Shown one piece after another: positions 35,224-44,940 of a stretch of 64,000 nucleotides of DNA; within the stretch, counting starts at the first letter, position 1; every line of letters begins with the position of its first letter. Under the pieces are notes generated by a model. The model saw nothing but the letters and a program-made list of their open reading frames with translations, had not been told where the DNA came from and searched no databases. The position numbers and the translations under genes were made by a program. This DNA is from [Streptosporangium] indianense (GTDB taxonomy: Bacteria; Actinomycetota; Actinomycetes; Streptomycetales; Streptomycetaceae), in the NCBI RefSeq assembly GCF_021474405.1, contig NZ_JAKEIO010000027.1, positions 1-64,000 of the forward strand, written 5' to 3'.

Positions 35224-35994
35224 ATGCTCTGGGTTCTTCTCCTGCTGGCGGCCTGGGCCGTGGCCGGCACGGCGTGCACGCGTCTGTGCCTGGCCGCCGT
35301 CCGCGCCGCAGCCGTGGCCGCGGAGACCGGCCGGGGTCGTGAACTCACGCTGTACGAGGCGGCGTTTCTCTCCGGCGGCCCCCGCCGGGTCGCCGACGTG
35401 ACGCTGGTCGCCATGGCCCGTCAGCGTCGGCTGTTGCTCGCCCACACCGGCTGGGCGACGGTCGTCGACCCGCGCGGGCGGGACGACATGGAGCGGTCGG
35501 TGATAGGGGCCATCGGCCCCGAGGGGCAGTCCCGGATCGCGCCGGTACGGTCCACGGCCGCCACGGCGGACGCGGTGCGCGGGATCGCCGAGGGGCTGGT
35601 GCGCGCCGGCCTCGCCGTACCGGACAGCGCCCGCACGACGGTCGCGGCGGCCGTGCGGCAGGTCCGTGTCGCCGTCGTCGCCGTCCTCGGACTGGGCGTG
35701 GCCGCCCTGCTGACGCCCACTGCGCCGGACATGCCGCGGCACCTGGTCGCCCTGTGGTTCGCGCTGCCGCTCACCCTGGCCCTGAGCTGCCTGGCCGTCG
35801 CGCGGATCGAGATCCACCCCTACTCGCGCTGGGCCTCCCCGGCCGGCCGGCAGCTGCTCGGTGCGCTGACCCGCAGCGCGGACGACACCGCCGACGACCG
35901 CACGTTCCTCACCTCGGTGGCCGTGCGCGGCGTCGGCGCGATCGGCGAACCGGATCTGCGCGCCGCGTTCGCGCACCGCGAGGCACACGACTGA
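35224..35994 (+). CDS. TIGR04222-like membrane protein
   Basis: A 256-residue protein with an N-terminal membrane helix (LWVLLLLAAWAVAGTACTRL), then the family-like segment LTLYEAAFLSGGPRRVADVTLVAMARQRRL (split here at about residues 38-67). Further on are two more hydrophobic helices (about 145-190). TIGR04222 proteins usually end in a Gly- and Cys-rich low-complexity tail and often lie beside DUF692 genes. This one ends in an ordinary hydrophilic tail (AAFAHREAHD), so it is a tail-less variant. ATG 35224 has no Shine-Dalgarno sequence; it is preceded by the repeated element. The DUF692/MNIO gene is 6 kb away. Function unknown. Confidence 0.72.
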   Translation: MLWVLLLLAAWAVAGTACTRLCLAAVRAAAVAAETGRGRELTLYEAAFLSGGPRRVADVTLVAMARQRRLLLAHTGWATVVDPRGRDDMERSVIGAIGPEGQSRIAPVRSTAATADAVRGIAEGLVRAGLAVPDSARTTVAAAVRQVRVAVVAVLGLGVAALLTPTAPDMPRHLVALWFALPLTLALSCLAVARIEIHPYSRWASPAGRQLLGALTRSADDTADDRTFLTSVAVRGVGAIGEPDLRAAFAHREAHD

Positions 35995-36106
35995 CCGACC
36001 GGGGCGCTCGGAGGTATGGGCCCCGACACCGGTCGCCGGTGCTTGCCTTCCCCCCGGCCCGGACGAAACATCCCTTGCGTCGCCACCGTGCACCGAAGGG
36101 ATACGC

Positions 36107-37798
36107 ATGAGAGCCGCCCTCCTCTACTCGGCCGCCGGGTCCTTGCTGCTGAGCACCCTCGCCGGGGCCCCGGACACCACGGACCCGACGGGAGCGGCGG
36201 AGCGGCGCGGCACGGCCGTGGCGGCCGCCCGGGCGAAGGCGGCCGGCGTCGACTTCGGCCCCTGCCCCGACGCGCAGGACCTGCCCGGCAGCATGCGGTG
36301 CGGCACGGTGCGCGTCCCCCTGGACTACGCCCGCCCGGACGGCGAGCAGATCGAACTCTCCGTCAGCAGGGCCCGGGCCACGCGGAAGGACCCGAGGGGC
36401 GGCGGCCACCAGGTCCTCCGGCAGGGCGCCCTCGTCCACAACCCGGGCGGCCCGGGTGCCACCGGCCTGTACTTCCCGCTCATCGGCCTGCTGCCCGAGT
36501 GGAAGCGCATCGCGGCGGCGTACGACCTCGTCGGCTACGCGCCGCGCGGCGTCGGCCGTTCGGCGCCGCTGTCCTGCACGGACCCGAAGCAGTTCTTCAC
36601 GGGGCCCTCGCAGGCACCGGCCCGGCCCTCCATGTCGTACAAAAGGGAACGCATCGCGGGGGCGAAGGCGTACGCGCGTGGCTGCGCCGAGCGGACCGGT
36701 GACGCGCTGCGGCACTACCACTCCCTCAACAACGCCCGCGACCTCGACGTCCTGCGCGCCGCGCTCGGCGAGGAGCGGCTGACCTTCATGGGTTCGTCGT
36801 ACGGAACGTACTTCGGCGCCCTGTACGCGACCCTGTTCCCGGCGCATGTGCGGCGGATGGTGTTCGACTCGGCCGTCCACCCCGGCCCCGGCCGCATCGG
36901 GTACCGCAACCACCTCGCCCGGTCGGCGGCGTTCGAGCGGCGCTGGGCGGACTTCCGGGCCTGGATCGCCCGCCACGACGACGTGTACGGGCTGGGCACC
37001 ACCGCGCGCGAGGTGCTGCGCGGCTATGAGCGGGCGAGCGCGCGACTGGCCGCCGAACCGGCGGGCGGGAAGGTCGGGCCGGGCCAGTTGCAGGAGGCGT
37101 TGCTGCAGGCCGCCTCCTACGACGACCTGTGGCCGCATCGCGCGCACGCGCTGTCGGCGTACCTGAAGGGCGACCCGGAGCCCCTCATCGAGCAGGCGGA
37201 GCAGCATCCGGAGGCGGCGGCGGAGACGGAGAACTCACGCGCGGTGTACCTGGCCATCGAGTGCAACGACGCCCCCTGGCCCACGGACTGGGCGGTGTGG
37301 GACCGGGACAGCACCCGGCTCGCACGGGTGGCGCCCTTCGCGACCTGGGACAACGTGTGGACGAACCTGCCGTGCGCCTTCTGGCCGGTGCCCCGGCAGC
37401 GGCCGCTCGACGTCGGCACCGGGCCGGGCGAGCTGCCGCCGACGCTGATCCTGGCCGCCGAGCGGGACGCCGTCACCCCGTACGACGGCGCGCTCGCACT
37501 CCACGGTCGTCTCGCGGGCTCGGTCCTGGTGACGGAGCGGGACGCCGGCACCCACGGGCTGGCGGGCGGCCCGAACGCCTGTGTCAACGAACATGTGGAG
37601 GCGTATCTGCTGGAGGGGCGGCTGCCGGGACGGCGCGCGGAGTGCGCTCCCCACGCCGAGCCGAAACCCTCGGCCCCGCAGGCCGGCCCGAAACTCTCGC
37701 CCCCGCACCTCGAGCCGAAACCCTCGGTCCCGCACGCCGAGCCGGAACCGACGGCCCCGGGCCGTGCCGGGGCCGCGGCTCACGGGAGCGTCCGCTGA
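36107..37798 (+). CDS. Secreted alpha/beta-hydrolase, TAP-type aminopeptidase
   Basis: A 563-residue exported serine hydrolase of the tripeptidyl aminopeptidase family, which removes short peptides from the N-terminus of extracellular proteins. A signal peptide (LLYSAAGSLLLSTLAGA) starts the protein. The oxyanion region is VHNPGGPGATG (about 110), the nucleophile Ser lies in FMGSSYGTYFGA (about 227), and the TAP-like C-terminal domain carries Asp in AERDAVTPYDGAL and His in DAGTHGLAGG. The last 60 residues are Pro-rich tandem repeats. The start ATG 36107 follows GAAGGGA. Confidence 0.88.
   Translation: MRAALLYSAAGSLLLSTLAGAPDTTDPTGAAERRGTAVAAARAKAAGVDFGPCPDAQDLPGSMRCGTVRVPLDYARPDGEQIELSVSRARATRKDPRGGGHQVLRQGALVHNPGGPGATGLYFPLIGLLPEWKRIAAAYDLVGYAPRGVGRSAPLSCTDPKQFFTGPSQAPARPSMSYKRERIAGAKAYARGCAERTGDALRHYHSLNNARDLDVLRAALGEERLTFMGSSYGTYFGALYATLFPAHVRRMVFDSAVHPGPGRIGYRNHLARSAAFERRWADFRAWIARHDDVYGLGTTAREVLRGYERASARLAAEPAGGKVGPGQLQEALLQAASYDDLWPHRAHALSAYLKGDPEPLIEQAEQHPEAAAETENSRAVYLAIECNDAPWPTDWAVWDRDSTRLARVAPFATWDNVWTNLPCAFWPVPRQRPLDVGTGPGELPPTLILAAERDAVTPYDGALALHGRLAGSVLVTERDAGTHGLAGGPNACVNEHVEAYLLEGRLPGRRAECAPHAEPKPSAPQAGPKLSPPHLEPKPSVPHAEPEPTAPGRAGAAAHGSVR
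37655..37762 (+). repeat. Four 27-bp tandem repeats at the 3' end of the TAP-type gene
   Basis: Four consecutive in-frame 27-bp units encode nine-residue repeats of the type AEPKPSAPQ, AGPKLSPPH, LEPKPSVPH and AEPEPTAPG. The charged Pro-rich tail may act as a wall-associated spacer. Copy number is likely to vary between strains. Confidence 0.85.
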
Positions 37799-37799
37799 A

Positions 37800-38552
37800 T
37801 CAGGCCAGCGAGGCGACCAGCTCGGCGATGTCCTTGCGGCGGCCGGTGTAGAACGGCACCTCTTCGCGGACGTGCCGGCGGGCCTCCGAGGCGCGCAGGT
37901 GACGCATGAGGTCGACGATGCGGTACAGCTCGTCCGCCTCGAAGGCGAGGATCCACTCGTAGTCGCCGAGGGAGAACGAGGCGACGGTGTTGGCGCGCAC
38001 GTCCGGGTAGCCGCGGGCCATCTTGCCGTGGTCGGCGAGCATGCGGCGGCGGTCCTCGTCGGGCAGCAGGTACCAGTCGTAGGAGCGCACGAAGGGGTAG
38101 ACGCTCACGTAGTCGCGGGGCGTCTCGTCGGCGAGGAACGCCGGGATGTGCGAGCGGTTGAACTCGGCGGGGCGGTGCAGCGCCATGTTCGACCAGACGG
38201 GCTCCAGGGCGCGGCCCAGCCTCGTCCGGCGGAAGAGGTTGTACGCCTCCTGCAACGCGTCGCTGGTCTCCGCGTGCCACCAGATCATGAGGTCGGCGTC
38301 GGCGCGCAGGCCCGAGACGTCGTACGTGCCGCGGACCGTCACGTCCTTGGCGGCGAGCTGGTCGAACAGCTCCTGCACCTCGTCGGCGTACCCGGTGCGG
38401 TCCTCGGGGAGGACGTCCTTCAGCTTGAAGACGGACCAGAGCGTGTAGCGGATGACCTCGTTGAGGTCCTTGGCCAGCTTGCCCTTGTTCGGGATGCGGT
38501 CGGGCCCGGCGCTGGAGGCCGTGGTGGAGGCGTCGTCACTCATGCCTCTCAT
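37800..38552 (-). CDS. hemQ: Coproheme decarboxylase (chlorite dismutase-like)
   Basis: A 250-residue HemQ, which makes haem b from coproheme in the coproporphyrin-dependent pathway of Gram-positive bacteria. Landmarks are [16 protein letters not shown] (about 36-51), the substrate-binding Tyr region [17 protein letters not shown] (about 137-153), and [24 protein letters not shown] with the proximal His replaced in position by the family pattern. ATG 38552 overlaps the hemY stop in an ATGA; an in-frame ATG three codons later is possible but its ribosome site would be too close. Paired with hemY directly upstream. Confidence 0.93.
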   Translation of the reverse strand: MRGMSDDASTTASSAGPDRIPNKGKLAKDLNEVIRYTLWSVFKLKDVLPEDRTGYADEVQELFDQLAAKDVTVRGTYDVSGLRADADLMIWWHAETSDALQEAYNLFRRTRLGRALEPVWSNMALHRPAEFNRSHIPAFLADETPRDYVSVYPFVRSYDWYLLPDEDRRRMLADHGKMARGYPDVRANTVASFSLGDYEWILAFEADELYRIVDLMRHLRASEARRHVREEVPFYTGRRKDIAELVASLA

Positions 38553-39997
38553 TCTCCCGCTCCGCCGTGCAGACTCTGCACCGGGTGGGCGGTGAGCTCC
38601 TGCACACCCCGCAGGTCACCGTGAATCTGGTCGGCGGCGGCCTGGGCGCTCGCGATGCAGGCGGGGATGCCGACGCCGTCGTACGCGGCGCCGCAGACGG
38701 CGAGGCCGGGCAGGCGCGCGACGTGCTCCCGGATGCGGGCCACGCGCGCGTGGTGGCCGACGGGGTACTGGGGCAGACCGTCGTCCCAGCGGGTGACGCG
38801 GGTGGCGACCGGGGCGGCGTCGAGGCCCGTCGCCGCCTTGAGGTCGCGCCGGGAGACCTCGACCAGCTCGCTGTCGTCGCGCCGGAGGATCTCCGTCTCG
38901 CCGTACCGCCCGACGGAGGTGCGCAGGACGACCAGGTCCGGGTTCTCGTCGGCGATCCAGCCCCACTTCTGCGAGGCGAACGTGGACGCCTTGATGGTGT
39001 GCCCGTCGACCGGCGGTACGAGGAAGCCGCTGCCGTCGGGCAGGGCCGTCTCGCCGCGGCGGTAGGCGAGGGTGACCAGGGCCATGGAGGCGTACTCGAC
39101 GGCGTCGAGCTCGGCGGCGGCCCCGGGGGCCTCGGCGCGCAGCAGCCGGGCGGCGACGGGGGTGGGGGCGGCGACGACCACGGCGTCCGCGCGCCACTCG
39201 CGCTCACCCGAGACGACCTGCCAGCCGCCCTCGGGTGTGCGACGCAGCTCCCTCACCGGCGTCCGGGTGAGGATCTCGCCCCCGCGTGCCCGGACGGAGT
39301 CGGCCACCGCGAGGGGCAGGGTGCCGATGCCGCCCCGGATGCCCATGAACACCGGGCCGGTCTGCCCCTGGGCGGCGGCCGCCCTGGCCTGGAGCTCGCG
39401 GACCCCTTCCGTCAGGGAGGTGTGGGTGCGGGCCACCTGGAAGAGCTGCGGGACGGCCGAGCGCATGGAGATGCGGTACGCGTCGCCCGCGTACACCCCG
39501 CCCAGCATGGGCTCCAGCAGACGGTCGACGACCTCGCGGCCGAGGCGCTCCGCCACGTACTCCCCCACCGCCACGTCGTCACCGACCTCGGTGCGGGGCA
39601 GTTCGGCGTCCTGCTCGATGCGGGCGAGGCCCTCCTCGGAGAGCACTCCGGCCAGGGCGGACGCGGTGCCGGGCACGCCCATCACATGCCCCTTGGGGAA
39701 GGGGCGCAGGGCGCCGCGGGTCCACAGCGAGGCCGCCGCCGTGGCCGGGGGCTGGAGGCGATCGGCGAGGCCCACCGCGCGGGCGAGGGCCACGGCCTCG
39801 GGGCGGCGGGCCAGCATCGACTCGGCGCCGAGGTCCACGCGGGCGCCCGCGACCTCCCCGGGCAGCAGCTTGCCGCCGACCCGGCCGGAGGCCTCCAGCA
39901 CGGTCACCCGCGCCCCGCGCTCCAGCAGCCGGTGCGCGGCGGCCAGCCCCGCGACACCCGCCCCGATGACGACGACCCGCCCTTGAACTTCGCGCAT
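38549..39997 (-). CDS. hemY: Coproporphyrinogen/protoporphyrinogen oxidase (HemY type)
   Basis: A 482-residue FAD-dependent oxidase. In actinobacteria the HemY type converts coproporphyrinogen III to coproporphyrin III, ahead of iron insertion and HemQ. The FAD site [20 protein letters not shown] is at about residues 8-27, followed by [11 protein letters not shown]. The middle has [15 protein letters not shown], and the C-terminus has [19 protein letters not shown], the usual flavin-contacting GxGI segment. It is translationally coupled to hemQ. The gene hemE lies 3 kb away on the same strand but is separated by plus-strand genes. Confidence 0.93.
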   Translation of the reverse strand: MREVQGRVVVIGAGVAGLAAAHRLLERGARVTVLEASGRVGGKLLPGEVAGARVDLGAESMLARRPEAVALARAVGLADRLQPPATAAASLWTRGALRPFPKGHVMGVPGTASALAGVLSEEGLARIEQDAELPRTEVGDDVAVGEYVAERLGREVVDRLLEPMLGGVYAGDAYRISMRSAVPQLFQVARTHTSLTEGVRELQARAAAAQGQTGPVFMGIRGGIGTLPLAVADSVRARGGEILTRTPVRELRRTPEGGWQVVSGEREWRADAVVVAAPTPVAARLLRAEAPGAAAELDAVEYASMALVTLAYRRGETALPDGSGFLVPPVDGHTIKASTFASQKWGWIADENPDLVVLRTSVGRYGETEILRRDDSELVEVSRRDLKAATGLDAAPVATRVTRWDDGLPQYPVGHHARVARIREHVARLPGLAVCGAAYDGVGIPACIASAQAAADQIHGDLRGVQELTAHPVQSLHGGAGE

Positions 39998-40154
39998 GCC
40001 CCCAGCCTCTCAGACCTCACCGACAGCGCCGCCGCGCCCCGGTGTCCTTCACGAGTCCCGACCGTGACCGCATCGGAACCGTCCCGGGCCAAACGATCCG
40101 CGCCGTCCGGGCGTCGAAGAAACGTCAGCAGAATCCACCCGGGGGGATGCCCGC

Positions 40155-41135
40155 ATGCGCACACGACGATCCGTACGACACCCCGCGTCGGCCCTGGCCG
40201 CACTCCTGGTGGCGGGCGCCCTCGCCCTCACCGGGTGCAGCGCCGGGGACGACGCGTCGGGCGGCAGCAGTTCCGCCGCCGACCGCGGGGCGGACCACAA
40301 GGGCGTCTCGGGCGAGGCCGCCCCCGGCGGCACCGGGAGCGGCGCGAAGGCCACGGCACCGCCGAAGCTCACCCCGGGCCACATCATCCGCACCGCCTCC
40401 CTGACCGTGCAGGTCAAGGACGTCCCCAAGGCCCTGGACCAGGCCCGCACCGGTGTGGAGAACGCGGGCGGCTACGTCGGCGACGAGACCACCACCCGGG
40501 ACGCCGAGGGCCACGAGCGCACCCGGGTCGTGCTGCGCGTGCCCGTCGAGAAGTACGACGAGGTCCTCGCCGGTCTGGAGGGCGCCGGCAAGCTCCTCGA
40601 CCGCAGCGCGAAGGCCGAGGACGTCACCGACCAGGTCGTGGACGTGGAGAGCCGGATCAAGACACAGCGGGCCAGCGTGGCCAGGATCCGCGAGCTGATG
40701 GACCAGGCCACCGAGCTCAGCGACGTGGTGACCCTGGAGGGCGAGCTGAGCACCCGCCAGGCCGACCTGGAGGCGCTGCTCGCCCGGCAGAAGTCCCTGA
40801 AGGACCGCACCAGCCTGGCCACCGTCACGCTGTCGCTGTCCGAGACCCCGGTGAAGCAGGAGACGAAGGACGACGACCCGGGGTTCGTGGACGCGCTCGC
40901 GGGCGGCTGGAACGCCTTCGTGACGATGCTGCGCTGGCTCACCGTGGTCCTCGGCGCCGTCCTGCCGTTCGCGGCGGTGGCCGCGCTGATCGTCTGGCTG
41001 TGGCTGCGCGTCGTACGCCCCCGGCTCCCGCGCCGCCCCGCACCCGCATCCGCGGCGACCACGCTGGGCCCGCTGCCGACCGCACGGCCGGCACCCGAGT
41101 CCGCGCAGCGGGGAACGCCGGGTGAGCGGGACTGA
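40155..41135 (+). CDS. DUF4349 lipoprotein
   Basis: A 326-residue lipoprotein with a lipobox (LALTGCSAGDD, about 23-33). The DUF4349 domain (about 75-255) begins IIRTASLTVQVKDVPKALDQA. It has a long coiled-coil region (VVDVESRIKTQRASVARI to LLARQKSLKD) and ends in one membrane helix (LGAVLPFAAVAALIVWLWL, about 271-289). It would thus be held at the membrane at both ends with the coiled coil outside. Function unknown; relatives occur widely near envelope genes. The start ATG is preceded by a GGGGGG-rich ribosome site. Confidence 0.85.
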   Translation: MRTRRSVRHPASALAALLVAGALALTGCSAGDDASGGSSSAADRGADHKGVSGEAAPGGTGSGAKATAPPKLTPGHIIRTASLTVQVKDVPKALDQARTGVENAGGYVGDETTTRDAEGHERTRVVLRVPVEKYDEVLAGLEGAGKLLDRSAKAEDVTDQVVDVESRIKTQRASVARIRELMDQATELSDVVTLEGELSTRQADLEALLARQKSLKDRTSLATVTLSLSETPVKQETKDDDPGFVDALAGGWNAFVTMLRWLTVVLGAVLPFAAVAALIVWLWLRVVRPRLPRRPAPASAATTLGPLPTARPAPESAQRGTPGERD

Positions 41136-41162
41136 AGTGGCCTGCTCCCGTAGCGTGTTCGC

Positions 41163-42551
41163 ATGAACATGAGCCGTACACGGGAGCGACTGGTCGTCAT
41201 CGGCGGTGACGCCGCGGGCATGTCCGCGGCGTCGCAGGCGCGCCGTCTGAAGGGCCCCGACGAGCTGGAGATCGTGGCGTTCGAACGAGGCCATTTCACG
41301 TCGTACTCGGCGTGCGGCATCCCCTACTGGGTCGGCGGCGACGTCACCGACCGGGACCAGCTCGTCGCCCGCACCCCCGAGGAGCACCGCGCCCGCGCCA
41401 TCGACCTGCGGCTGCGCACCGAGGTGGTGGAACTCGACCTCGACGGGCAGCGGGTACGCGCCCGGGACGTCGACTCCGGCGAGGAGTCCTGGACGTCGTA
41501 CGACAAGCTCGTGATCGCGACCGGCGCCCGCCCGATCCGGCCGGACATGCCCGGGGCCGACGCGGCCGGGGTGCACGGGGTGCAGACCCTGGACGACGGC
41601 CAGGCGCTCCTCGACACACTGGCGCACACGCGGGGCCGCCGCGCGGTGGTCGTCGGGGCCGGGTACATCGGTGTGGAGATGGCCGAGGCGCTCATCAAGC
41701 GCGGCTACGAGGTGACGGTCGTCAACCGCGGCAGCGAGCCCATGTCGACCCTCGATCCCGACATGGGCCGTCTGGTGCACGAGGCCATGGAGGGCCTGGG
41801 CATCACGATGGTGAACGACGCCGAGGTCACGAAGATCCTGACCGGCGACGACGGGGCGGTGCGGGCGGTGGTCACCCAGGACCGCGAGTTCCCCGCGGAC
41901 GTCGTCGTGCTCGGCATCGGCGTCCGCCCGGAGACGGCCCTCGCGCGGGACGCCGGCCTCCCCCTCGGCCCGCACGGCGGTCTCCTCACCGACCGCTCGA
42001 TGCGGGTGCGCGGCCGGGAGAACATCTGGGCCGGCGGCGACTGTGTCGAGGTCCTCGACCTGGTCTCGGGCCAGGAGCGGCACATCCCGCTCGGCACCCA
42101 CGCCAACAAGCACGGCCAGGTCATCGGCACCAACGCCGGCGGTGGTTACGCCACCTTCCCGGGCGTGGTCGGCACGGCGGTCAGCAAGGTCTGCGACCTG
42201 GAGATCGCCCGCACGGGCCTGCGCGAGAAGGACGCCCACCGGGTGGGCCTGCGCTTCGAGTCGGTCACCATCGAGTCGACCAGCCGGGCGGGCTACTACC
42301 CGAACGCCTCCCCGATGACGGTCAAGATGCTCGCCGAGCACCGCACGGGCCGCGTCCTCGGCGTCCAGATCGTCGGCCGGGAGGGCGCGGGCAAGCGGGT
42401 CGACATCGCGGCGGTCGCCCTCACGGCGGGCATGACGGCGGAACAGATGACGGCCCTGGACCTCGGCTACGCCCCACCGTTCTCCCCGGTCTGGGACCCG
42501 GTCCTGGTAGCGGCCCGCAAGGCGGCGGCGAAGGTGCACGGTTCGTTGTAA
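41163..42551 (+). CDS. FAD/NAD(P) oxidoreductase, CoA-disulfide-reductase/NADH-oxidase type
   Basis: A 462-residue pyridine nucleotide-disulfide oxidoreductase. The N-terminal FAD motif is LVVIGGDAAGMSAASQARR (about 10-28), the single redox Cys lies in TSYSACGIPYWVGG (about 45), the NAD motif is AVVVGAGYIGVEMAEALIKRG (about 160-180), and the second FAD motif is NIWAGGDCVEVLD (about 285). One-Cys enzymes of this group reduce CoA-disulfide, persulfide or oxygen. ATG 41163 and the ATG two codons later are both possible. It stands 27 bp after the DUF4349 lipoprotein gene on the same strand. Confidence 0.9.
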   Translation: MNMSRTRERLVVIGGDAAGMSAASQARRLKGPDELEIVAFERGHFTSYSACGIPYWVGGDVTDRDQLVARTPEEHRARAIDLRLRTEVVELDLDGQRVRARDVDSGEESWTSYDKLVIATGARPIRPDMPGADAAGVHGVQTLDDGQALLDTLAHTRGRRAVVVGAGYIGVEMAEALIKRGYEVTVVNRGSEPMSTLDPDMGRLVHEAMEGLGITMVNDAEVTKILTGDDGAVRAVVTQDREFPADVVVLGIGVRPETALARDAGLPLGPHGGLLTDRSMRVRGRENIWAGGDCVEVLDLVSGQERHIPLGTHANKHGQVIGTNAGGGYATFPGVVGTAVSKVCDLEIARTGLREKDAHRVGLRFESVTIESTSRAGYYPNASPMTVKMLAEHRTGRVLGVQIVGREGAGKRVDIAAVALTAGMTAEQMTALDLGYAPPFSPVWDPVLVAARKAAAKVHGSL

Positions 42552-42572
42552 AGGGGGCGCGGAGCTCGCCCC

Positions 42573-42602
42573 AGGGGCGCGGGGAACTGCGCGACGAGCC
42601 AC
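42573..42602 (+). repeat. Dispersed Streptomyces-type intergenic repeat (copy 1)
   Basis: A GC-rich element (CAGGGGCGCGGGGAACTGCG continuing GCGACGAGCC) just after the flavoprotein stop. I recognise it as a type that recurs near gene ends in streptomycetes. A related copy is at 47450-47525. It may act as a transcription-end signal. Confidence 0.5.
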
Positions 42603-42648
42603 AGACGTCGCGCACTCGGCAACGATCCCGCACCCCTGCGGCGAATCC

Positions 42649-42981
42649 TTACGCCGTCCCCGCCGTGCCGTTGATCCGGTCGATCGCCTGCCGCGCCTGC
42701 TCGGCCGGCGGACGCGACGGCAACGAGGACACCGACGCGGCCCCGGCCGTCACCGCCGGCGGCTGCTCCCCCGCCGGCTTCGCGTGCGAGGCCACCCGGG
42801 TCGAGCGCAACCGGTGGTTCACCGCCTCCTCCAGCGTCACGGGCCGCCGCAACTGGGTCGCCAGCCGCCCCGCCTCCTGGCCGAGGCGGGCCACGTCCTC
42901 CCAGGGCAGCCGCACCACCAGCGTCAGCTCCGCCTCACCGTCGGGCAGTGCGTGCATGGCAGGAGTAGCTCGGTCGTTCAT
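42649..42981 (-). CDS. Small hypothetical cytoplasmic protein
   Basis: A 110-residue protein with a central segment rich in charged and aliphatic residues (AELTLVVRLPWEDVARLGQEA; split near residues 17-37). A basic helix follows (LRRPVTLEEAVNHRLRST), then an Ala/Pro-rich tail. The pattern recalls small DNA-associated or antitoxin-like proteins, but I cannot assign a family. ATG 42981 has GAGGA eight bases before it; the longer open frame upstream is not supported. It lies downstream of hemE on the same strand, with 114 bp between. Confidence 0.62.
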   Translation of the reverse strand: MNDRATPAMHALPDGEAELTLVVRLPWEDVARLGQEAGRLATQLRRPVTLEEAVNHRLRSTRVASHAKPAGEQPPAVTAGAASVSSLPSRPPAEQARQAIDRINGTAGTA

Positions 42982-43095
42982 CGCCTGTTCCTCACGTCGG
43001 CCCCGCGACCCGCCTTCCCCGCGCCGCGGGCGGTTGCCGACACATACGCACGCCCGTGCGGCCGCGTTCACCGAACCGGCCGATCGGGCCCCGCG

Positions 43096-44163
43096 TCAGC
43101 GCGCGGTCAGCGTGTGCACGTGCTCGACCAGCCGCGTCAGGGCGTCCGGGTCCGTGGACGGCATGACGCCGTGGCCCAGGTTGAAGACGTGCCCCTCGAG
43201 GTCCTTCGCCGAGTCCAGGACCTCGCGGGTCTTGGCCTCGACGGCCTCCGTCGGGGCGAACAGCACCGTCGGGTCGAGGTTGCCCTGGAGCGCCTTGCCG
43301 GGACCGACCCGGCGGGCGGCCTCGTCCATCGGGACGCGCCAGTCGACGCCGACGACATCCGCGCCGGCCTCGCCCATGAGGCCCAGCAGCTCGCCGGTGC
43401 CGACGCCGAAGTGGATGCGCGGGACGCCGTAGCCGGCGACGGCCTCGAAGACCTTCGCCGAGGCCGGCAGCACCGATCGGCGGTAGTCGACGGGGGCCAG
43501 CGCGCCGGCCCAGGAGTCGAACAGCTGGACCGCCGAGGCGCCCGCCTCGATCTGCACCTTCAGGAACGCGGCGGTGATGTCCGAGAGACGGTCCAGCAGG
43601 TCGGCCCACAGCTCCGGGTCGCCGTACATCATCGCCTTGGCGTTCTCGTACGTGCGGGACGGGCCGCCCTCGACGAGGTAGCTGGCGAGGGTGAAGGGGG
43701 CGCCGGCGAAGCCGATGAGGGGCGTGGCGCCGAGCTCGCCGGTCAGCAGGCCGATGGCCTCGGTGACGTAGGAGACGTCCTCGGGGGTCAGGTCGCGCAG
43801 CTGCGCGAGGTCCGCGCGGGTGCGGACGGGACGCTCGACGACCGGGCCGACGCCGGGCTTGATGTCGAGGTCGATGCCGATGGCCTTGAGCGGGACGACG
43901 ATGTCGCTGAAGTAGATCGCCGCGTCCACGCCGTGCCGGCGCACCGGCTGCAGCGTGATCTCGGTGACCAGCTCGGGCCGCATGCAGGACTCGAGCATCG
44001 GGATGCCCTCGCGCACCTTGCGGTACTCCGGCAGTGAGCGCCCGGCCTGTCGCATGAACCACACCGGTGTGTGCGGTACGGGCTCGCGCCGGCAGGCCTT
44101 GAGGAAGGCTGAGTCGTACGTGGCGGACGGCTGCTGGGCCCGGGGGGCGTCGTTGGCACTCAC
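43096..44163 (-). CDS. hemE: Uroporphyrinogen decarboxylase
   Basis: A 355-residue HemE, which decarboxylates uroporphyrinogen III to coproporphyrinogen III, the substrate of HemY in this organism. The N-terminal signature [16 protein letters not shown] (about 33-48) carries the substrate-contacting Arg residues. The Asp that positions the pyrroles is in [11 protein letters not shown], and the second signature is [17 protein letters not shown] (about 140-156). GTG 44163 gives the usual N-terminus ([10 protein letters not shown]); upstream open frame is spurious. It is divergent from the DUF3000 gene. Confidence 0.96.
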   Translation of the reverse strand: MSANDAPRAQQPSATYDSAFLKACRREPVPHTPVWFMRQAGRSLPEYRKVREGIPMLESCMRPELVTEITLQPVRRHGVDAAIYFSDIVVPLKAIGIDLDIKPGVGPVVERPVRTRADLAQLRDLTPEDVSYVTEAIGLLTGELGATPLIGFAGAPFTLASYLVEGGPSRTYENAKAMMYGDPELWADLLDRLSDITAAFLKVQIEAGASAVQLFDSWAGALAPVDYRRSVLPASAKVFEAVAGYGVPRIHFGVGTGELLGLMGEAGADVVGVDWRVPMDEAARRVGPGKALQGNLDPTVLFAPTEAVEAKTREVLDSAKDLEGHVFNLGHGVMPSTDPDALTRLVEHVHTLTAR

Positions 44164-44265
44164 GGGGCCAAGTTTCGCACGGCGTGGAACGGCATGATTC
44201 AGCCCCTGGAGAGGTGCGGGGTGTCTAGCCCCGCACCTCGGCTCGGGTCCCCGTAATCTTCCCGC

Positions 44266-44940
44266 ATGGCTGCGGCTCAGGGACGACTGTCGGACGGCGC
44301 TGGCGGAATGGACGAAGCGAAGGACACCGAGAACGACCGGCGGGAGGCGGGCTCCGCCCCACTGCCCTTCCGGGCCGCCGTCGACGCGCTCAAGGCGGCG
44401 CGGCTGCGGCCCCAGATCGAGGTCGAGCCGACACCCCCGCCGAAGCGGCTCGCTCCGCACAGCTACGCGCTGGAGGCCGCGGTCGTCGACGGCGACCAGG
44501 ACCTGGCCGACGGCCGGCTGGTGCTGCTGCACGACCCGGCCGGGCACGACGCCTGGCGGGGCACGTTCCGGCTGGTGACGCTGGTGCGCGCGGAGCTGGA
44601 GCCGGAGATGGCGGCGGACCCGCTGCTGCCGGAGGTGTGCTGGTCCTGGCTGACGGGCGCCCTCCAGGCCCGGGGGCTGACCGGCGGAGAGCCGAGCGGC
44701 ACCGTCACACGCGCGAGCTCCCACTACTTCGGCGGGCTGTCGGCGCGCCCGGCTGCCTCGCAGATCGAGATCCGCGCGTCCTGGACGCCGCGCGAGGGCC
44801 TGGGCGGCGTCCCGGACACGGCGGCGCACCTGGCGGCCTGGTGCGATCTGCTCGCCCAGATCGCGGGGCTCCCCCCGGCCGTCCCCGGCGACGCCTCGGT
44901 GGTGACGCTGCCGCAGCGACGGGGTCCGCAGTCCCGCTGA
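44266..44940 (+). CDS. DUF3000 protein
   Basis: A 224-residue actinobacterial conserved protein, DUF3000 over residues about 32-210 ([24 protein letters not shown]; split near 32-55, and [23 protein letters not shown]). The gene is typically found beside hemE in this phylum, as here, divergently transcribed with 102 bp between starts. Soluble, no signal. No function known. ATG 44266 is the likely start, although an internal ATG 14 codons later is also possible. A strong hairpin at 44969-45007 follows. Confidence 0.88.
   Translation: MAAAQGRLSDGAGGMDEAKDTENDRREAGSAPLPFRAAVDALKAARLRPQIEVEPTPPPKRLAPHSYALEAAVVDGDQDLADGRLVLLHDPAGHDAWRGTFRLVTLVRAELEPEMAADPLLPEVCWSWLTGALQARGLTGGEPSGTVTRASSHYFGGLSARPAASQIEIRASWTPREGLGGVPDTAAHLAAWCDLLAQIAGLPPAVPGDASVVTLPQRRGPQSR

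Noticed and set aside
36107..37798. Proline iminopeptidase or lipase
   Set aside because: The domain order and the TAP-like C-terminus fit the secreted tripeptidyl aminopeptidase family better.
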